A DNA stretch of 64,000 nt from Allobosea sp. BH3 (GTDB lineage Bacteria > Pseudomonadota > Alphaproteobacteria > Rhizobiales > Beijerinckiaceae). The stretch covers positions 1 to 64,000 of the forward strand of contig NZ_JAIMCA010000006.1 in NCBI RefSeq assembly GCF_025499465.1. The letters are read 5' to 3'. The notes under the pieces are model-generated. The model ran no database searches and had not been told where the DNA came from. It saw only the letters and a list, made by a program, of their open reading frames with translations. The position numbers and the translations under genes were made by a program. Positions 53,512 through 63,168 of this stretch are shown piece after piece. Within the stretch, counting starts at the first letter, position 1; every line of letters begins with the position of its first letter.

Positions 53512-54858
53512 CTATTCCCGCTCTATGCGGATGACTTGCGGCGGTTCCGCGACATGGCCGTCGGCCGTGACCTTTTCGAGCGCGGCGCGGATCGCGGACT
53601 CGGTCGTCGCGTAGGTGATGAGCACGACCGGCACCGGCGCGCCGGAGCGGCCGCCGGGATCGCGCGTCACAGCCTCTGGCGAGCGGCGCTGCACGATGCT
53701 CTCCAGCGAGATGTCGGCTTCGGCCATGCGGGTCGCGATCGCAGCCGCCGCACCGGGACGGTCGGCGACAGCGAGCCGCACGTAATAGCCACCCTCATGG
53801 CGCTGCATCGGCGCGCGGCGCGCCTCCTCCAGCCGCGAGACGGGAAGGCCGAAGGGCAGGCCTGCCGTGCCGCGCGCGACATCGGCGATGTCGGCGACGA
53901 CGGCCGAGGCTGTCGGGTCGCCGCCGGCGCCGGGGCCGACCAGCGTGATCTCGCGCACGGCGTCGGCATCGACCGAGACGGCGTTGAGCACGCCCATCAC
54001 CTGGGCGATGGCGGAGGATTTCGGCACCATGGTGGGGTGCACGCGCTGCTCGATGCCGGTGCGGGTGCGCTCGGCGACGCCCAGCAGCTTGATGCGATAG
54101 CCGAGTTCATCCGCCATCCTGAGATCGAGCGGCGTGATCGAGGAAATGCCTTCGACGTGAATCGCTTCGGCGTCGATCCTCGTGCCGAAGGCGAGGCTCG
54201 TGAGGATGGCGAGCTTATGGGCGGTGTCGAAGCCCTCGACATCGAAGGTCGGGTCGGCTTCGGCATAGCCGAGGCGCTGGGCGTCCTTCAGGCAGGCCTC
54301 GAAGGTCAGCCCCTCCAGCTCCATCCGCGAGAGGATGTAATTGCAGGTGCCGTTGAGAATGCCAGAGATGCGGCTGACGTCATTGCCGGCCAGCGCCTCG
54401 CGCAGCGTCTTCACGATCGGGATTCCGCCGGCCGAGGAGGCCTCGAAGGCGAGCGCCGCCCCCTTTGCTTCGGCCAATTCCGCCAGCGCAACGCCATGGG
54501 CGGCGAGAAGCGCCTTGTTGGCCGTGACGACATGCTTGCCGGCAGCCAGCGCCGCCTCCACCGCCGCCTTGGCGGGCCCGTCCGAACCACCGACCAATTC
54601 CACGAAGCAGTCGATCTCGGGAGATTGCGCGAGCGCCACCGGATCGTCGAACCAGGCGAGCCCGTCAAGGTCGACGCCGCGATCGCGGTTGCGGTCGCGC
54701 GCCGAGACACCGGTGACGCGGATCGCCCGGCCGCAGCGGGCGGCAAGCGCGTTCTCGCGCCGGCGCAGGATCTTGAGGACCGAGGCGCCGACCGTGCCGA
54801 GGCCGGCAAGCCCGATGCGCAGGGGCGGATTTCCGGAGAGCGGGACGTGCGTGGTCAT
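53512..54858 (-). CDS. hom: Homoserine dehydrogenase
   Basis: A 448-residue enzyme. It starts with the NAD(P)-binding fold (RIGLAGLGTVGASVLKIL), then VVTANKALLAAHG, SSAGGIPIVKTL, GILNGTCNYILSRM, the catalytic YAEADPTFDVEGFDTAHKL and the C-terminal ACT domain (YYVRLAVADRPGAAAAIATRM). It reduces aspartate semialdehyde to homoserine, for threonine and methionine; the ACT domain usually gives threonine feedback. It is followed by glpX with the same direction. Confidence 0.95.
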   Translation of the reverse strand: MTTHVPLSGNPPLRIGLAGLGTVGASVLKILRRRENALAARCGRAIRVTGVSARDRNRDRGVDLDGLAWFDDPVALAQSPEIDCFVELVGGSDGPAKAAVEAALAAGKHVVTANKALLAAHGVALAELAEAKGAALAFEASSAGGIPIVKTLREALAGNDVSRISGILNGTCNYILSRMELEGLTFEACLKDAQRLGYAEADPTFDVEGFDTAHKLAILTSLAFGTRIDAEAIHVEGISSITPLDLRMADELGYRIKLLGVAERTRTGIEQRVHPTMVPKSSAIAQVMGVLNAVSVDADAVREITLVGPGAGGDPTASAVVADIADVARGTAGLPFGLPVSRLEEARRAPMQRHEGGYYVRLAVADRPGAAAAIATRMAEADISLESIVQRRSPEAVTRDPGGRSGAPVPVVLITYATTESAIRAALEKVTADGHVAEPPQVIRIERE

Positions 54859-55004
54859 GGCGCCGGGGTGGCATGCGGCGAAACCTGAGTCAACGGCGGC
54901 CCCGCCGTTTCCGGGCCAGAATGAAGCCTCTCAAGGCACGAAAGTTGCTTTCGCTTCTGCCGAGCTGAATTCGCCGTTTCCTGCCCTCTGGATGGAGACC
55001 TGCG

Positions 55005-55724
55005 ATGCCTACACCTGCCAGCCTGCCTACCAGCATGGATACGGCCGCCATCGCCGGGCGCATCGCCGCCGATGGCTATGCGGTCATCGAAGACTACGTC
55101 GCACCGGACCAACTCAGACGAGCCCAGGATTTCGTGCGGACGGCCGTCGCGCGCAACGGCGGAAATTATCTGGCGATCAACGGAGCGAAGGGGCTCGAAG
55201 GCACGTTCCTGCACGATTGGCCGGACGACACCGCGTTCATCGCCCTTTGTCGCGGCATCTATGAGCGAACCTCAGGAAAATCTGCCCCGCAGACCTCCTT
55301 CTATCAGGTTCTGCGTTGCCTTTCCGGCGATCTCGCGGCGCGGCACTCTCTCAAGTTCCACTACGATTCCTACCTTCTGACCGCACTGATCCCGATCATC
55401 ATTCCCGAACGCGGCAAGACCGGCGATCTGCTGATCATCCCGAACTGGCGCAGGCTGCGTTCCCATTACGCCCTGAACTTCCTGGACAAGATCCTGCTCG
55501 ACAACCCGCTCTCGCAATGGATGCTGCGAAAGCTCTACGAGCGCGGCTATCGCGGCATCCGGCACCTCAAGCTGAAGCCGGGCAATCTCTACCTGTTCAA
55601 CGGCTATCGCTCGATCCATACCAACGAAGCCTGCGATCCCGACGCGATCCGCTCGACCGCCCTGCTCCATTACGTCGATCCGCATGAGGGCAGCAGCCTC
55701 AAGCGCCTGCTGCGAAAGCACTGA
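55005..55724 (+). CDS. Probable Fe(II)/2-oxoglutarate oxygenase-like protein (phytanoyl-CoA dioxygenase type)
   Basis: A 239-residue protein. A possible iron triad is His119-x-Asp121 (KFHYDSY) and distal His205 (RSIHTNEA), with Arg216 (IRSTALLHY) at the place used for 2-oxoglutarate. The N-terminal DGYAVIEDYVAPDQL also fits the family. The spacing and order suit a double-stranded beta-helix dioxygenase, but no close family name is certain. GGAG lies upstream of ATG 55005. It is an extra gene between hom and the alaC-like gene, with no evident partners. The substrate is unknown. Confidence 0.6.
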   Translation: MPTPASLPTSMDTAAIAGRIAADGYAVIEDYVAPDQLRRAQDFVRTAVARNGGNYLAINGAKGLEGTFLHDWPDDTAFIALCRGIYERTSGKSAPQTSFYQVLRCLSGDLAARHSLKFHYDSYLLTALIPIIIPERGKTGDLLIIPNWRRLRSHYALNFLDKILLDNPLSQWMLRKLYERGYRGIRHLKLKPGNLYLFNGYRSIHTNEACDPDAIRSTALLHYVDPHEGSSLKRLLRKH

Positions 55725-55769
55725 GCCCTCAGCCGGAATGGCAGGCAGGCCACATCGGCGGCTTGGGCG

Positions 55770-56582
55770 CTATGCGCGCTCGGCCGAGACAACGAAAGCG
55801 GCGATGCCCCCTTCGATCGGGCCGGATCCGAACCGTCGTTCCAGAGCCCTCGCCACGGCCTCGGTCACGGCCATGAGGCCCGGCGCACCTCGCGCCTCGA
55901 TTTCGCCTCGGATCGGCGTGCCCTGGCAGAAGCCCGTCGCGACATCGATCGCGGAATCGGCGCGTGAACGCTTCTCGACACGCTCGACCGTCGGCTTCCT
56001 GAAGCCACCGGCCACGAGATCGAGTTCTATCGTCCCGATGTCGTGATAGCCATGCGGCGTGCGCTCGATGAAACGAGGCGGATCGGCCGGGAAGACCTCC
56101 GCCAAGGCGTCCAGCAGCACCTGGGTGAAGTCGTTGCTGGCAACGGCATCCCAGACGTTGAAGAGGTAGTGCCCACCCGGTCGAAGAACGCGCCGTACCT
56201 CGCGATGGCTCTCCGGCTTGTCGGGAAAGAACATCACCCCGAACTGGCAGGCGGCGGCGTCGAAGCTCTCGTCTGCGAAGGGCAGGTCGATCGCGTTCGC
56301 CTGCTGCCAGACGACCCTGCCATTGCCCGAAAGATGCGTGGCGGCAACATCCAGCATGGGCTGGTTGAGATCGGTCGCGACAATGCTCGCCCCGTCGAGG
56401 CGCGCCGCCATTGCACGAGTCAGCGCGCCGGTCCCGGCCGCAAGCTCGATGATACGCGAGGGTCGCAAGGCCATGACACGGGCGGCCAGGTCCTCGGCGT
56501 AGGGGCTAAAGATCAGAGGGACGAGCAGCCGTTCGTAGATCTCGGGAACGGGCCCGGCGAAAACCTTATCCGTGGCGTCCAT
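55770..56582 (-). CDS. Class I SAM-dependent methyltransferase
   Basis: A 270-residue protein with the Rossmann SAM-binding motif IIELAAGTGALTRAMAAR, then IVATDLNQPMLDVAATHL, ANAIDLPFADESFDAAACQF and a post-motif VLRPGGHYLFNVW. These are motifs I to IV of the UbiE/methyltransferase-11 type. The acceptor is unknown. The ATG at 56582 (MDATDKVFAG) is chosen; a GTG at 56624 would add a Cys/Ala-rich piece. It converges on the oxygenase-like gene, so no operon is implied. Confidence 0.82.
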   Translation of the reverse strand: MDATDKVFAGPVPEIYERLLVPLIFSPYAEDLAARVMALRPSRIIELAAGTGALTRAMAARLDGASIVATDLNQPMLDVAATHLSGNGRVVWQQANAIDLPFADESFDAAACQFGVMFFPDKPESHREVRRVLRPGGHYLFNVWDAVASNDFTQVLLDALAEVFPADPPRFIERTPHGYHDIGTIELDLVAGGFRKPTVERVEKRSRADSAIDVATGFCQGTPIRGEIEARGAPGLMAVTEAVARALERRFGSGPIEGGIAAFVVSAERA

Positions 56583-56663
56583 GGCAGCACCACTTGCTGC
56601 GCCCCGCGCACAGAATAGCTCCACGAAGGACGCGGGGAAACCGCGATGTCACGCCGTCCGCGC

Positions 56664-57095
56664 TCAGCCGAAGTGACAGACCACTTCAGCCGCAACGCGC
56701 TTCACCTTGCCCTCCTCGAAGCCGAGATAGATGCGCAGCAGGTTGCTGCCGAAGGCCGTCGCCTTGATCGTGTGCAGAGCCTCGATCGAGGCCCCCTGGG
56801 AAACAGTGCTGTTCTCGACCGCAGGCGTCCAGAACCAGGGCCTCGGCGGGTCGATCGTGACCTCGGTGAGGATGCGCTCCGCTTCGGCGCGGCCTGTCCC
56901 GATCGGGATGTAGCGGCTGACGATATCGGTGGCATCGCGGGCGCATTCGCGGCCGCCGCTTACCGCCAGAACATCCGCCACCAGAGCCGAGCGCGTCTCC
57001 GGAATGCGGCCCTTCGAATAATCATAAGTCGCGACCAGGCAGACCAGAGCGAAGACGGCGAAAGCGACGCCGAGCAGGCGGCCTTTTCGTGACAT
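56664..57095 (-). CDS. Hypothetical membrane-anchored protein
   Basis: A 143-residue protein with one N-terminal membrane segment (LLGVAFAVFALVCLVATYDY, about 7-26) and a polar domain of about 110 residues facing the periplasm. It has RDATDIVSRYIPIGTGRAEA and VKRVAAEVVCHFG at the end. The domain has an alternating pattern like a small beta-alpha module, with two Cys (about 51 and 140). I recognise no family. It lies between the methyltransferase and the aminotransferase, all leftward. Confidence 0.65.
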   Translation of the reverse strand: MSRKGRLLGVAFAVFALVCLVATYDYSKGRIPETRSALVADVLAVSGGRECARDATDIVSRYIPIGTGRAEAERILTEVTIDPPRPWFWTPAVENSTVSQGASIEALHTIKATAFGSNLLRIYLGFEEGKVKRVAAEVVCHFG

Positions 57096-57198
57096 GGGAT
57101 AAGCCTCGGACGCGATGCGGAGCGATCCGTCCGCATCGCATCGGTTCCCATGTTTCGCGTTCCCGGTCCAGAGGGCGGTGGCGTGCCTTGCTCCCGCC

Positions 57199-58419
57199 CT
57201 ACCCTGCCTTGGGCATCTGGATGACGTTGTGCAGGGTCTGGTCGGCGCTCTTCAGGAAGCGGCCGATATTGCGGGCGGCCTGCCGGATACGTTGCTCGTT
57301 CTCGACGATGGCGATGCGGACATAATCGTCGCCATGCTCGCCGAAGCCGATGCCGGGCGCGACCGCGACCTCGGCCTTCTCGATCAGCAGCTTGGAGAAT
57401 TCCAGCGAGCCGAGATGGCGGAAGGGCTCGGGAATCGCCACCCAGGCGAACATCGAGGCCTGCGGCGCCGGAAAGTCCCAGCCTGCCTTGCCGAAGCTCT
57501 CGACCAGCGCATCGCGACGCTTGCGATAGGTCTCGCGCATTTCGCGGATGCAGTCGTCCGGGCCGTTGAGCGCGGCGGCTGCCGCCACCTGAATGGGTGT
57601 GTAGGCGCCGTAGTCGAGATAGGACTTCACCCGCGCCAATGCCGCCAGCAGCCGTTCGTTGCCGACGGCGAAGCCCATGCGCCAGCCCGCCATGGAGAAG
57701 GTCTTCGACATCGAGGTGAACTCGACGGCGACGTCGATCGCGCCCGGCACCTGCAGCATGGAGGGCGGCGGGTTGCTGTCGTCGAAATAGACCTCGGCAT
57801 AGGCGAGATCGGAGAGCAGGATGAGATCGTGCTTCTTCGCGAAGGCGACGAGGTCGCGATAGAAGTCGAGCGAGGCGACGTAAGCCGTCGGATTGGCCGG
57901 GTAGCAGGTGACGAGCGCGATCGGCTTCGGCACCGAATGCATCACCGCCCGCTCCAGCGCCGGGAACATCGCCGGCGTCGGCTCGGCCGGGACGGAGCGA
58001 ATCACGCCGCCCGCCATCAGGAAGCCGAAGGCATGGATCGGGTAGCTCGGATTGGGCACCAGCACGACATCGCCCGGCCCGGTGATGGCCTGCGCCATGT
58101 TGGCGAAGCCCTCCTTAGAGCCCAGCGTCGCCACGACCTGCGTGTCCGGGTTCAGCTTCACGCCGAAGCGACGCTCATAGTAGTTCGCCTGGGCGCGGCG
58201 CAGGCCGGTGATGCCCTTGGAGGCGGAATAGCGATCGGTGCGCGGCTTGCCGGCCGTCTCGACCAACTTCTCGATGACATGCTTCGGCGCCGGCAAATCG
58301 GGATTGCCCATGCCGAGGTCGATGATGTCGACGCCCTTGGCGCGCTCGGCTGCCTTGATCTTGTTGACCTGTTCGAAGACGTAGGGCGGCAGGCGCTTGA
58401 TACGGTGGAAATCGGTCAT
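57199..58419 (-). CDS. Aminotransferase, AlaC/LL-diaminopimelate-aminotransferase-like
   Basis: A 406-residue class I aminotransferase. It has the N-terminal RIKRLPPYVFEQVNKIKAAE typical of AlaC-type enzymes, then IDLGMGNPDLPAP, YSASKGITGLRRAQ, the PLP Lys in SMSKTFSMAGWRMG and the Arg in DYVRIAIVENEQRI. It most likely makes alanine from glutamate and pyruvate, or a related reaction near lysine/threonine metabolism. In Hyphomicrobiales it sits next to hom and glpX; here three unrelated genes (55005-57095) have come between. Full length, no anomalies. Confidence 0.9.
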   Translation of the reverse strand: MTDFHRIKRLPPYVFEQVNKIKAAERAKGVDIIDLGMGNPDLPAPKHVIEKLVETAGKPRTDRYSASKGITGLRRAQANYYERRFGVKLNPDTQVVATLGSKEGFANMAQAITGPGDVVLVPNPSYPIHAFGFLMAGGVIRSVPAEPTPAMFPALERAVMHSVPKPIALVTCYPANPTAYVASLDFYRDLVAFAKKHDLILLSDLAYAEVYFDDSNPPPSMLQVPGAIDVAVEFTSMSKTFSMAGWRMGFAVGNERLLAALARVKSYLDYGAYTPIQVAAAAALNGPDDCIREMRETYRKRRDALVESFGKAGWDFPAPQASMFAWVAIPEPFRHLGSLEFSKLLIEKAEVAVAPGIGFGEHGDDYVRIAIVENEQRIRQAARNIGRFLKSADQTLHNVIQMPKAG

Positions 58420-58592
58420 TTCGAACAGGTCCTCGGCCGGTCAGCCGGCTGGTGATTTGGCGCGCGGATCACATCCTTTCGCCGAGGCTGCTTAGCATCG
58501 CATCTTTCGTCGTGACAGGAAAAAAAACGCAACATTTTGCGATATGCGTCGAATAGGCGAGGCTGGCAGTACCTAGAAAACTGACACACGCA
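58420..58592. promoter_or_regulatory. Upstream region of the alaC-like gene
   Basis: This 173-base stretch holds an A-tract (aaaaaaaacg near 58524) and a GC hairpin (cggccggtcagccggctgg near 58435). It should carry the promoter of the leftward aminotransferase gene. No regulator site is recognised. Confidence 0.35.
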
Positions 58593-58738
58593 GTCATTCC
58601 GGGGCGCCCTGCAGGGGCGAGACCGGAATCCAGAACCGACGCCGCTATTCGAAGAAGCTCTTGGAAACGACGCGCATCATGATGAAGCGCATCTGTTCTG
58701 GGTTCCGGGCTCTTCGCTTCGCGAAGCCCCGGAATGAC
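58593..58738. repeat. Interspersed palindromic element of about 146 bases
   Basis: The ends are perfect inverted repeats: GTCATTCCGGGGC (58593-58605) and GCCCCGGAATGAC (58726-58738). Between them lie smaller inverted pieces (ccggaatccagaacc and ctgggttccgg), so the whole folds as one long arm. It fills the gap between the aminotransferase promoter and the lipoprotein stop. Confidence 0.75.
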
Positions 58739-58752
58739 GGTGGCGCCAGTGT

Positions 58753-59115
58753 TCAGTTCGTCGGAATCTTGGCCGGTTCCGGCGCCGGGGTGGTGCCGAG
58801 CTGCCGTGCCGTGTTGCCGGCGGCCTCGTTGGCATTGCGCTTCGCCTCGAGCTGGGTCTCCAGCTTCTTGAAGTCCTCGACAGGCTTGCGTGGTGCATTA
58901 CGGGTTATCGCCGAGCCGACCGGGATGTATTCGAGCTCGCCGGGCCGCGTCTCCCGAACGAAGGCCTTCGATTCCTGCGGCGTCGTCGCCATGCCGGCGG
59001 CTTCGGCGACACCCTTGAAACCCTCGCCCTCCGCGCAGCCCGCCAATGCGAATCCGGACGCGACCAGCATTGCCCACATGCCGAACGGTTTTTTCGCGGG
59101 CTTCACGGTCGGCAT
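58753..59115 (-). CDS. Small lipoprotein of unknown function
   Basis: A 120-residue protein with a lipoprotein signal (MWAMLVASGFALAGC, lipobox LAGC with Cys at 27). The mature part is short and polar: KGVAEAAGMATTPQESKAFV, a Pro/Arg-rich middle, a likely helix FKKLETQLEAKRNANEAAG and a Pro-rich end. It is probably an outer-membrane-anchored small lipoprotein. No family is recognised. It is divergent from phaC. Confidence 0.75.
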   Translation of the reverse strand: MPTVKPAKKPFGMWAMLVASGFALAGCAEGEGFKGVAEAAGMATTPQESKAFVRETRPGELEYIPVGSAITRNAPRKPVEDFKKLETQLEAKRNANEAAGNTARQLGTTPAPEPAKIPTN

Positions 59116-59231
59116 GAGATCTTCCAGCAGGTTGTCGAATTCGTTTGGTAAAGCACAGTGGCTGCGTCCTTAATAGGACCAAAATGGATGGCCATGCGCT
59201 ATCCTATAACAAGAGGGGGAAGGAACGACTC

Positions 59232-61055
59232 ATGAGCCGCGACGCCGACGACCGGGCGAAGGGAGCTTCGGGCTCCGCCGAAGCGGCGGCGCCTGATTTC
59301 GATCAGTTCGCGCAGAACATGAGTCGGCTGGTCGAGGAATACGGCAAGGTCACCGCCGCCTATCTGAAGCCCATCGAGAAGGGCACCGCCAAGACCGGCC
59401 AGGCCGACGAGGCGAGCGACATGGTCAAGACGCTCGGCCGCGTCGCCGAATGCTGGGTCAACGATCCCGCCAAGATCATCGAGGCGCAGGCCTCGCTGGT
59501 CGGAGATTTCATGAGCCTGTGGGGCGCCGCGCTGAAGCGCGCCGGCGGCGAGGAGGTCCAGCCCGTCGCCGAGCCCGACAAGCGCGATACCCGCTTCAAG
59601 GATCCGGACTGGACCGATCATCCGACCTTCGACTTCATCAAGCAGGCCTATCTGATCGGCTCGCGCTGGGCCGAGACCATGGTCGACAAGGCCGATGAGC
59701 TCGACCCGCATACGCGGGAGAAGGCGCGCTTCTACATCAAGCAGATTGCAGGCGCGCTCTCGCCCACCAACTTCCTCGCCACCAATCCCGAACTGCTGCG
59801 CGAAACGCTGCGGCAGAACGGAGAGAACCTCGTGCGCGGCATGAAGATGTTCGCCGAGGATGTCGAATCCGGCGGCGGCGAGCTCAAGATCCGCCAATCC
59901 GACGCCAGCGCCTTCGAAGTCGGCGTGAACATCGCGACAACGCCGGGCAAGGTCGTCTTCCGCAACGAGATCATGGAGCTGATCCAGTATGCGCCCGCCA
60001 CGCCGCAGGTACTGAAGCGGCCGCTGCTGATCGTGCCGCCCTGGATCAACAAGTTCTACATCCTCGATCTCAACGCCGAGAAGAGCTTCATCGGCTGGTG
60101 CGTGGCGCAGGGGCTCACCGTATTCTGCATCTCCTGGGTGAACCCGGACGCCCGGCACGCCGCCAAGGATTTCGAGAGCTATATGCGCGAGGGCATCTTC
60201 GCCGCTCTCGACGCCGTCGAGGAGGCGACCGGCGAAAAGAAGGTCTCAGCCATCGGATACTGCGTCGGCGGCACGCTGCTCGGTGTGACGCTGGCCTATA
60301 TGGCCGCCGTCGGCGACAAGCGGATCGAGAGCGCGACCTTCTTCACCACCCAGGTCGATTTCTCGCAGGCCGGCGAGCTTTCCGTCTTCGTCGACGAGGA
60401 GCAGATCCGCGTGATCGAGGAGCAGATGGCCAAGACCGGCTATCTCGACGGCTCGCGCATGTCGGGTGCCTTCAACATGCTGCGGCCCAACGACCTGATC
60501 TGGTCCTATGCGGTAAACAACTACCTGAAGGGAAAGGCCCCGACCCCCTTCGACCTGCTCTACTGGAATTCGGATTCGACGCGGATGCCGGCGGCGAACC
60601 ACTCCTTCTATCTGCGCAACTGCTACCTCGACAACAAGCTCTCCAAAGGTGAGATGCATATCGGCGGCAAGACGCTGGACCTGAAGGCGGTGAAGATCCC
60701 GATCTACAATCTCGCCACGCGCGAGGACCATATCGCCCCTGCCCCCTCCGTCTTCATCGGCTCGCAAAGCTTCGGCGGGCCGGTCGAGCACGTCGTGGCG
60801 GGTTCCGGCCACATCGCGGGCGTCGTCAACCCGCCTAGCAAGGTCAAGTACCAGTACTGGACCGGCGGGCCGGCCGAGGGCTCCTGCGACGCCTGGATGG
60901 CGAAGGCGGCCGAGCATCCGGGCTCCTGGTGGCCGCACTGGTTTGCATGGCTCGAAGCCCAGGCTCCGAAGACGGTGCCTGCCCGCGAGCCGGGCGGCGG
61001 CAAGCTGCCGGCCCTGGCCGATGCACCGGGAACCTATGTGAAGGTGAAGGCTTGA
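59232..61055 (+). CDS. phaC: Class I poly(3-hydroxyalkanoate) synthase
   Basis: A 607-residue PhaC. The lipase-like box is [10 protein letters not shown] with Cys344, and the other catalytic residues are Asp499 (TREDHIAP) and His527 ([13 protein letters not shown]). The N-terminal domain ([16 protein letters not shown]) and the final YVKVKA match class I enzymes. It polymerises (R)-3-hydroxyacyl-CoA on the granule surface. The ATG at 59232 follows gggggaagg; an upstream in-frame ATG at 59145 is unlikely. No phaAB or phaR is beside it, as is common in Hyphomicrobiales. Confidence 0.95.
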   Translation: MSRDADDRAKGASGSAEAAAPDFDQFAQNMSRLVEEYGKVTAAYLKPIEKGTAKTGQADEASDMVKTLGRVAECWVNDPAKIIEAQASLVGDFMSLWGAALKRAGGEEVQPVAEPDKRDTRFKDPDWTDHPTFDFIKQAYLIGSRWAETMVDKADELDPHTREKARFYIKQIAGALSPTNFLATNPELLRETLRQNGENLVRGMKMFAEDVESGGGELKIRQSDASAFEVGVNIATTPGKVVFRNEIMELIQYAPATPQVLKRPLLIVPPWINKFYILDLNAEKSFIGWCVAQGLTVFCISWVNPDARHAAKDFESYMREGIFAALDAVEEATGEKKVSAIGYCVGGTLLGVTLAYMAAVGDKRIESATFFTTQVDFSQAGELSVFVDEEQIRVIEEQMAKTGYLDGSRMSGAFNMLRPNDLIWSYAVNNYLKGKAPTPFDLLYWNSDSTRMPAANHSFYLRNCYLDNKLSKGEMHIGGKTLDLKAVKIPIYNLATREDHIAPAPSVFIGSQSFGGPVEHVVAGSGHIAGVVNPPSKVKYQYWTGGPAEGSCDAWMAKAAEHPGSWWPHWFAWLEAQAPKTVPAREPGGGKLPALADAPGTYVKVKA

Positions 61056-61086
61056 GAAGAGCGAAGCCGCCAACTCGGGGGAACGC

Positions 61087-62202
61087 TTGATCGATAGCCG
61101 GATTTCCCGGCGCGGTGTCCTGATAAGCGGCGCAGCGCTGGTGCTCGATTTTCCGGCGGCGCGTGCGGCCAGCCTTCTGGGAATCCGCAATTTCGACAGC
61201 CAGACGCTTCCGAAGTTCCGGGCGGCGCTCGCAGCCACGCGGGCCGGCCAGGCCGATACACGCATTCTCTACGAAGGCGACAGCATCACCCGCGGCGTCG
61301 GCACCGTTCAGCAGTGGGGCGGCCAAGCCTATCTGAAGGCCGTGCCGCAACGCGTCGCCGACATCATGGATGGGCCGGAGCTGAGATGGTCGCGGGAAAC
61401 GATGATGGCGCTCGGCGGTTTGGCCGGCGGCGACGCACGGCTCTCGACTCTTGGGGCGACAGTCGCCGCGAACGCGATCCGCCTCGAACCCGGCAATATG
61501 GCCACGCACAGCACTGCCGTTCCCTGCACCGCGTTCGAGGCGCTCTATCATGCTTCCAAGGGCGCCGCGTTCAGCTATTCGGTCGACGGCGGCGCGGAAA
61601 CGGTCGTGCCCGTCGGCACGACGGGCTTCCACCGGCTGACGCTGCGCGGGCTGACGCCCGCGCTCCACGCATTTCGATTCACGGGGGTCGCCGGCGCTAC
61701 ACGCCTGCTGGCACAACGCGGCCATTCGCCCGAAAGACGCGAGGTAACGGTCTTCAATCACGGCATTGGCGGCGCCACCGCCGCAATGGCTATCGACCGC
61801 GGCTCGCCCTACTCGACAGCGAATACGATCGGGCAGATCCGCCCCCATCTTACGGTGATCAATTTCGGCTTGAACGACTGGCAGAAGAACGTCGCGCCGG
61901 AACAATTCAAGGCCAACCTTCGCGCCCTGATCGATCTGTGCACGCCGACCGGTGACGTCATCCTCGAGACCTGCAACCCCTCGGGACCGCGCGGCCCCTA
62001 CGCTTATCCGCTCGGCGCGTACTGGCAGGCGACCCGCGAACTGTCCGACGAAATCGCCTGCCCGCTCATCGACACCGCCGCCATCTGGAGCGACTACCAG
62101 ACCGTCTTCGCCAGGAAATGGATGGCGGACACACTTCACCCCAATGCCGCAGGCTATGATGACAAAGCCCTGAGGCATGCCGCCCTGTTCCGGCAACTAT
62201 AG
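61087..62202 (+). CDS. SGNH/GDSL-family hydrolase, Tat-exported
   Basis: A 371-residue protein starting with TTG. A Tat-like signal is at the N-terminus (ISRRGVLISGAALVLDFPAA). SGNH blocks are clear: block I YEGDSITRG with Ser66, block II FNHGIGGATAA, block III NFGLNDW, block V DTLHPNAAGYDD with Asp348 and His351. It is probably an exported esterase or carbohydrate deacetylase. It follows phaC by 31 bases, so it may be read through from phaC. The domain between blocks I and II is an added beta-sandwich-like insertion (about 120-210). Confidence 0.82.
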   Translation: MIDSRISRRGVLISGAALVLDFPAARAASLLGIRNFDSQTLPKFRAALAATRAGQADTRILYEGDSITRGVGTVQQWGGQAYLKAVPQRVADIMDGPELRWSRETMMALGGLAGGDARLSTLGATVAANAIRLEPGNMATHSTAVPCTAFEALYHASKGAAFSYSVDGGAETVVPVGTTGFHRLTLRGLTPALHAFRFTGVAGATRLLAQRGHSPERREVTVFNHGIGGATAAMAIDRGSPYSTANTIGQIRPHLTVINFGLNDWQKNVAPEQFKANLRALIDLCTPTGDVILETCNPSGPRGPYAYPLGAYWQATRELSDEIACPLIDTAAIWSDYQTVFARKWMADTLHPNAAGYDDKALRHAALFRQL

Positions 62203-62311
62203 ATTGCGCGCTCGATAGAAACATTTTTGAAATGTTGCGCGATAATTGAAATGCCTCGATACTCCGAACTAGCGGGCTGGGTTCGATCGATTTTGAAAGG
62301 ATCCTATTGTC

Positions 62312-63097
62312 GTGATCGTATTCGACGACAACGAGGTTCAAGCCATATTTCATCAGGGGACAGAAGATATTCTTCTTGTCACCTTTGGCCCCTTGAACAC
62401 GCTGGCCGATGGCGCCGATTTCTTTGGCCGCCCTCTCGCAGAGCGATTGGGGCTGAGCACCCTCGGCTTCATGGCCAAGCGCCCGAACTGGTATCCCGAG
62501 GCCAATATGCGCGCCGCGCTCACGGCGACCGAGGCGCTTCGCATGCGCTATCTGGAGGTCGTGACCTATGGCGCCTCGATGGGCGGCTATGGCGCGGCAA
62601 AATACTCCCGCCGGCTGGGTGCCTCCACCGCTCTGTCGATCTGCCCGCAATGGTCGATCGACCCGGATCAGGCGGCCGGATATGACCAACGATACCAGCA
62701 GCACTTCATCGCGGGGCGAACCGGCGGCGCGATCGGGGCGGAAGACGTCTCCGGCAGGATCTACGTCTTCGTCGATCCCTCCTACGCCCCGGATTTCGGG
62801 CATGCGACACGCATCCCGACGGCGGAGCTCGTGCCGGTCCACTCCGCCGAGCACCACGTCACCGGAATGCTGGCAGGCACGGCCGCCTTCGGATCCCTGC
62901 TCGCGGCGTCCAGACATCGCAACCACGCCGAGCTTCGCAGCGCGGTGGCAAAGCTGCGCCGAGCAAGCCCTCGACGCCTCGTCGAAGTCATCAAAAAGGC
63001 GCGCCGCCATCATCCGCAATGGGCGGGCACGCTGACGCGTTCACGGGCAAGCATATTGGCGACCAATCCGAGACTGTTGGCGGAAGTCACGAACTGA
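62312..63097 (+). CDS. Alpha/beta-hydrolase-like protein
   Basis: A 261-residue protein starting with GTG. A nucleophile elbow is present: TYGASMGGYGAAKYSRRLG with Ser89 in G-x-S-x-G. Candidate Asp is in VFVDPSYAPDF and candidate His in VHSAEHHVTGML. The C-terminal 60 residues are basic and helical. Proteins of this shape occur in polysaccharide clusters, but I know no defined activity. It lies 109 bases after an SGNH hydrolase, so the pair may modify the same polymer or lipid. Confidence 0.6.
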   Translation: MIVFDDNEVQAIFHQGTEDILLVTFGPLNTLADGADFFGRPLAERLGLSTLGFMAKRPNWYPEANMRAALTATEALRMRYLEVVTYGASMGGYGAAKYSRRLGASTALSICPQWSIDPDQAAGYDQRYQQHFIAGRTGGAIGAEDVSGRIYVFVDPSYAPDFGHATRIPTAELVPVHSAEHHVTGMLAGTAAFGSLLAASRHRNHAELRSAVAKLRRASPRRLVEVIKKARRHHPQWAGTLTRSRASILATNPRLLAEVTN

Positions 63098-63168
63098 TCC
63101 CGCCACGGTCGCCGGCGTTTCGGAATCGCCTCGGCCCTATCCGATTGACCGATCGCTGAGCACAACAA

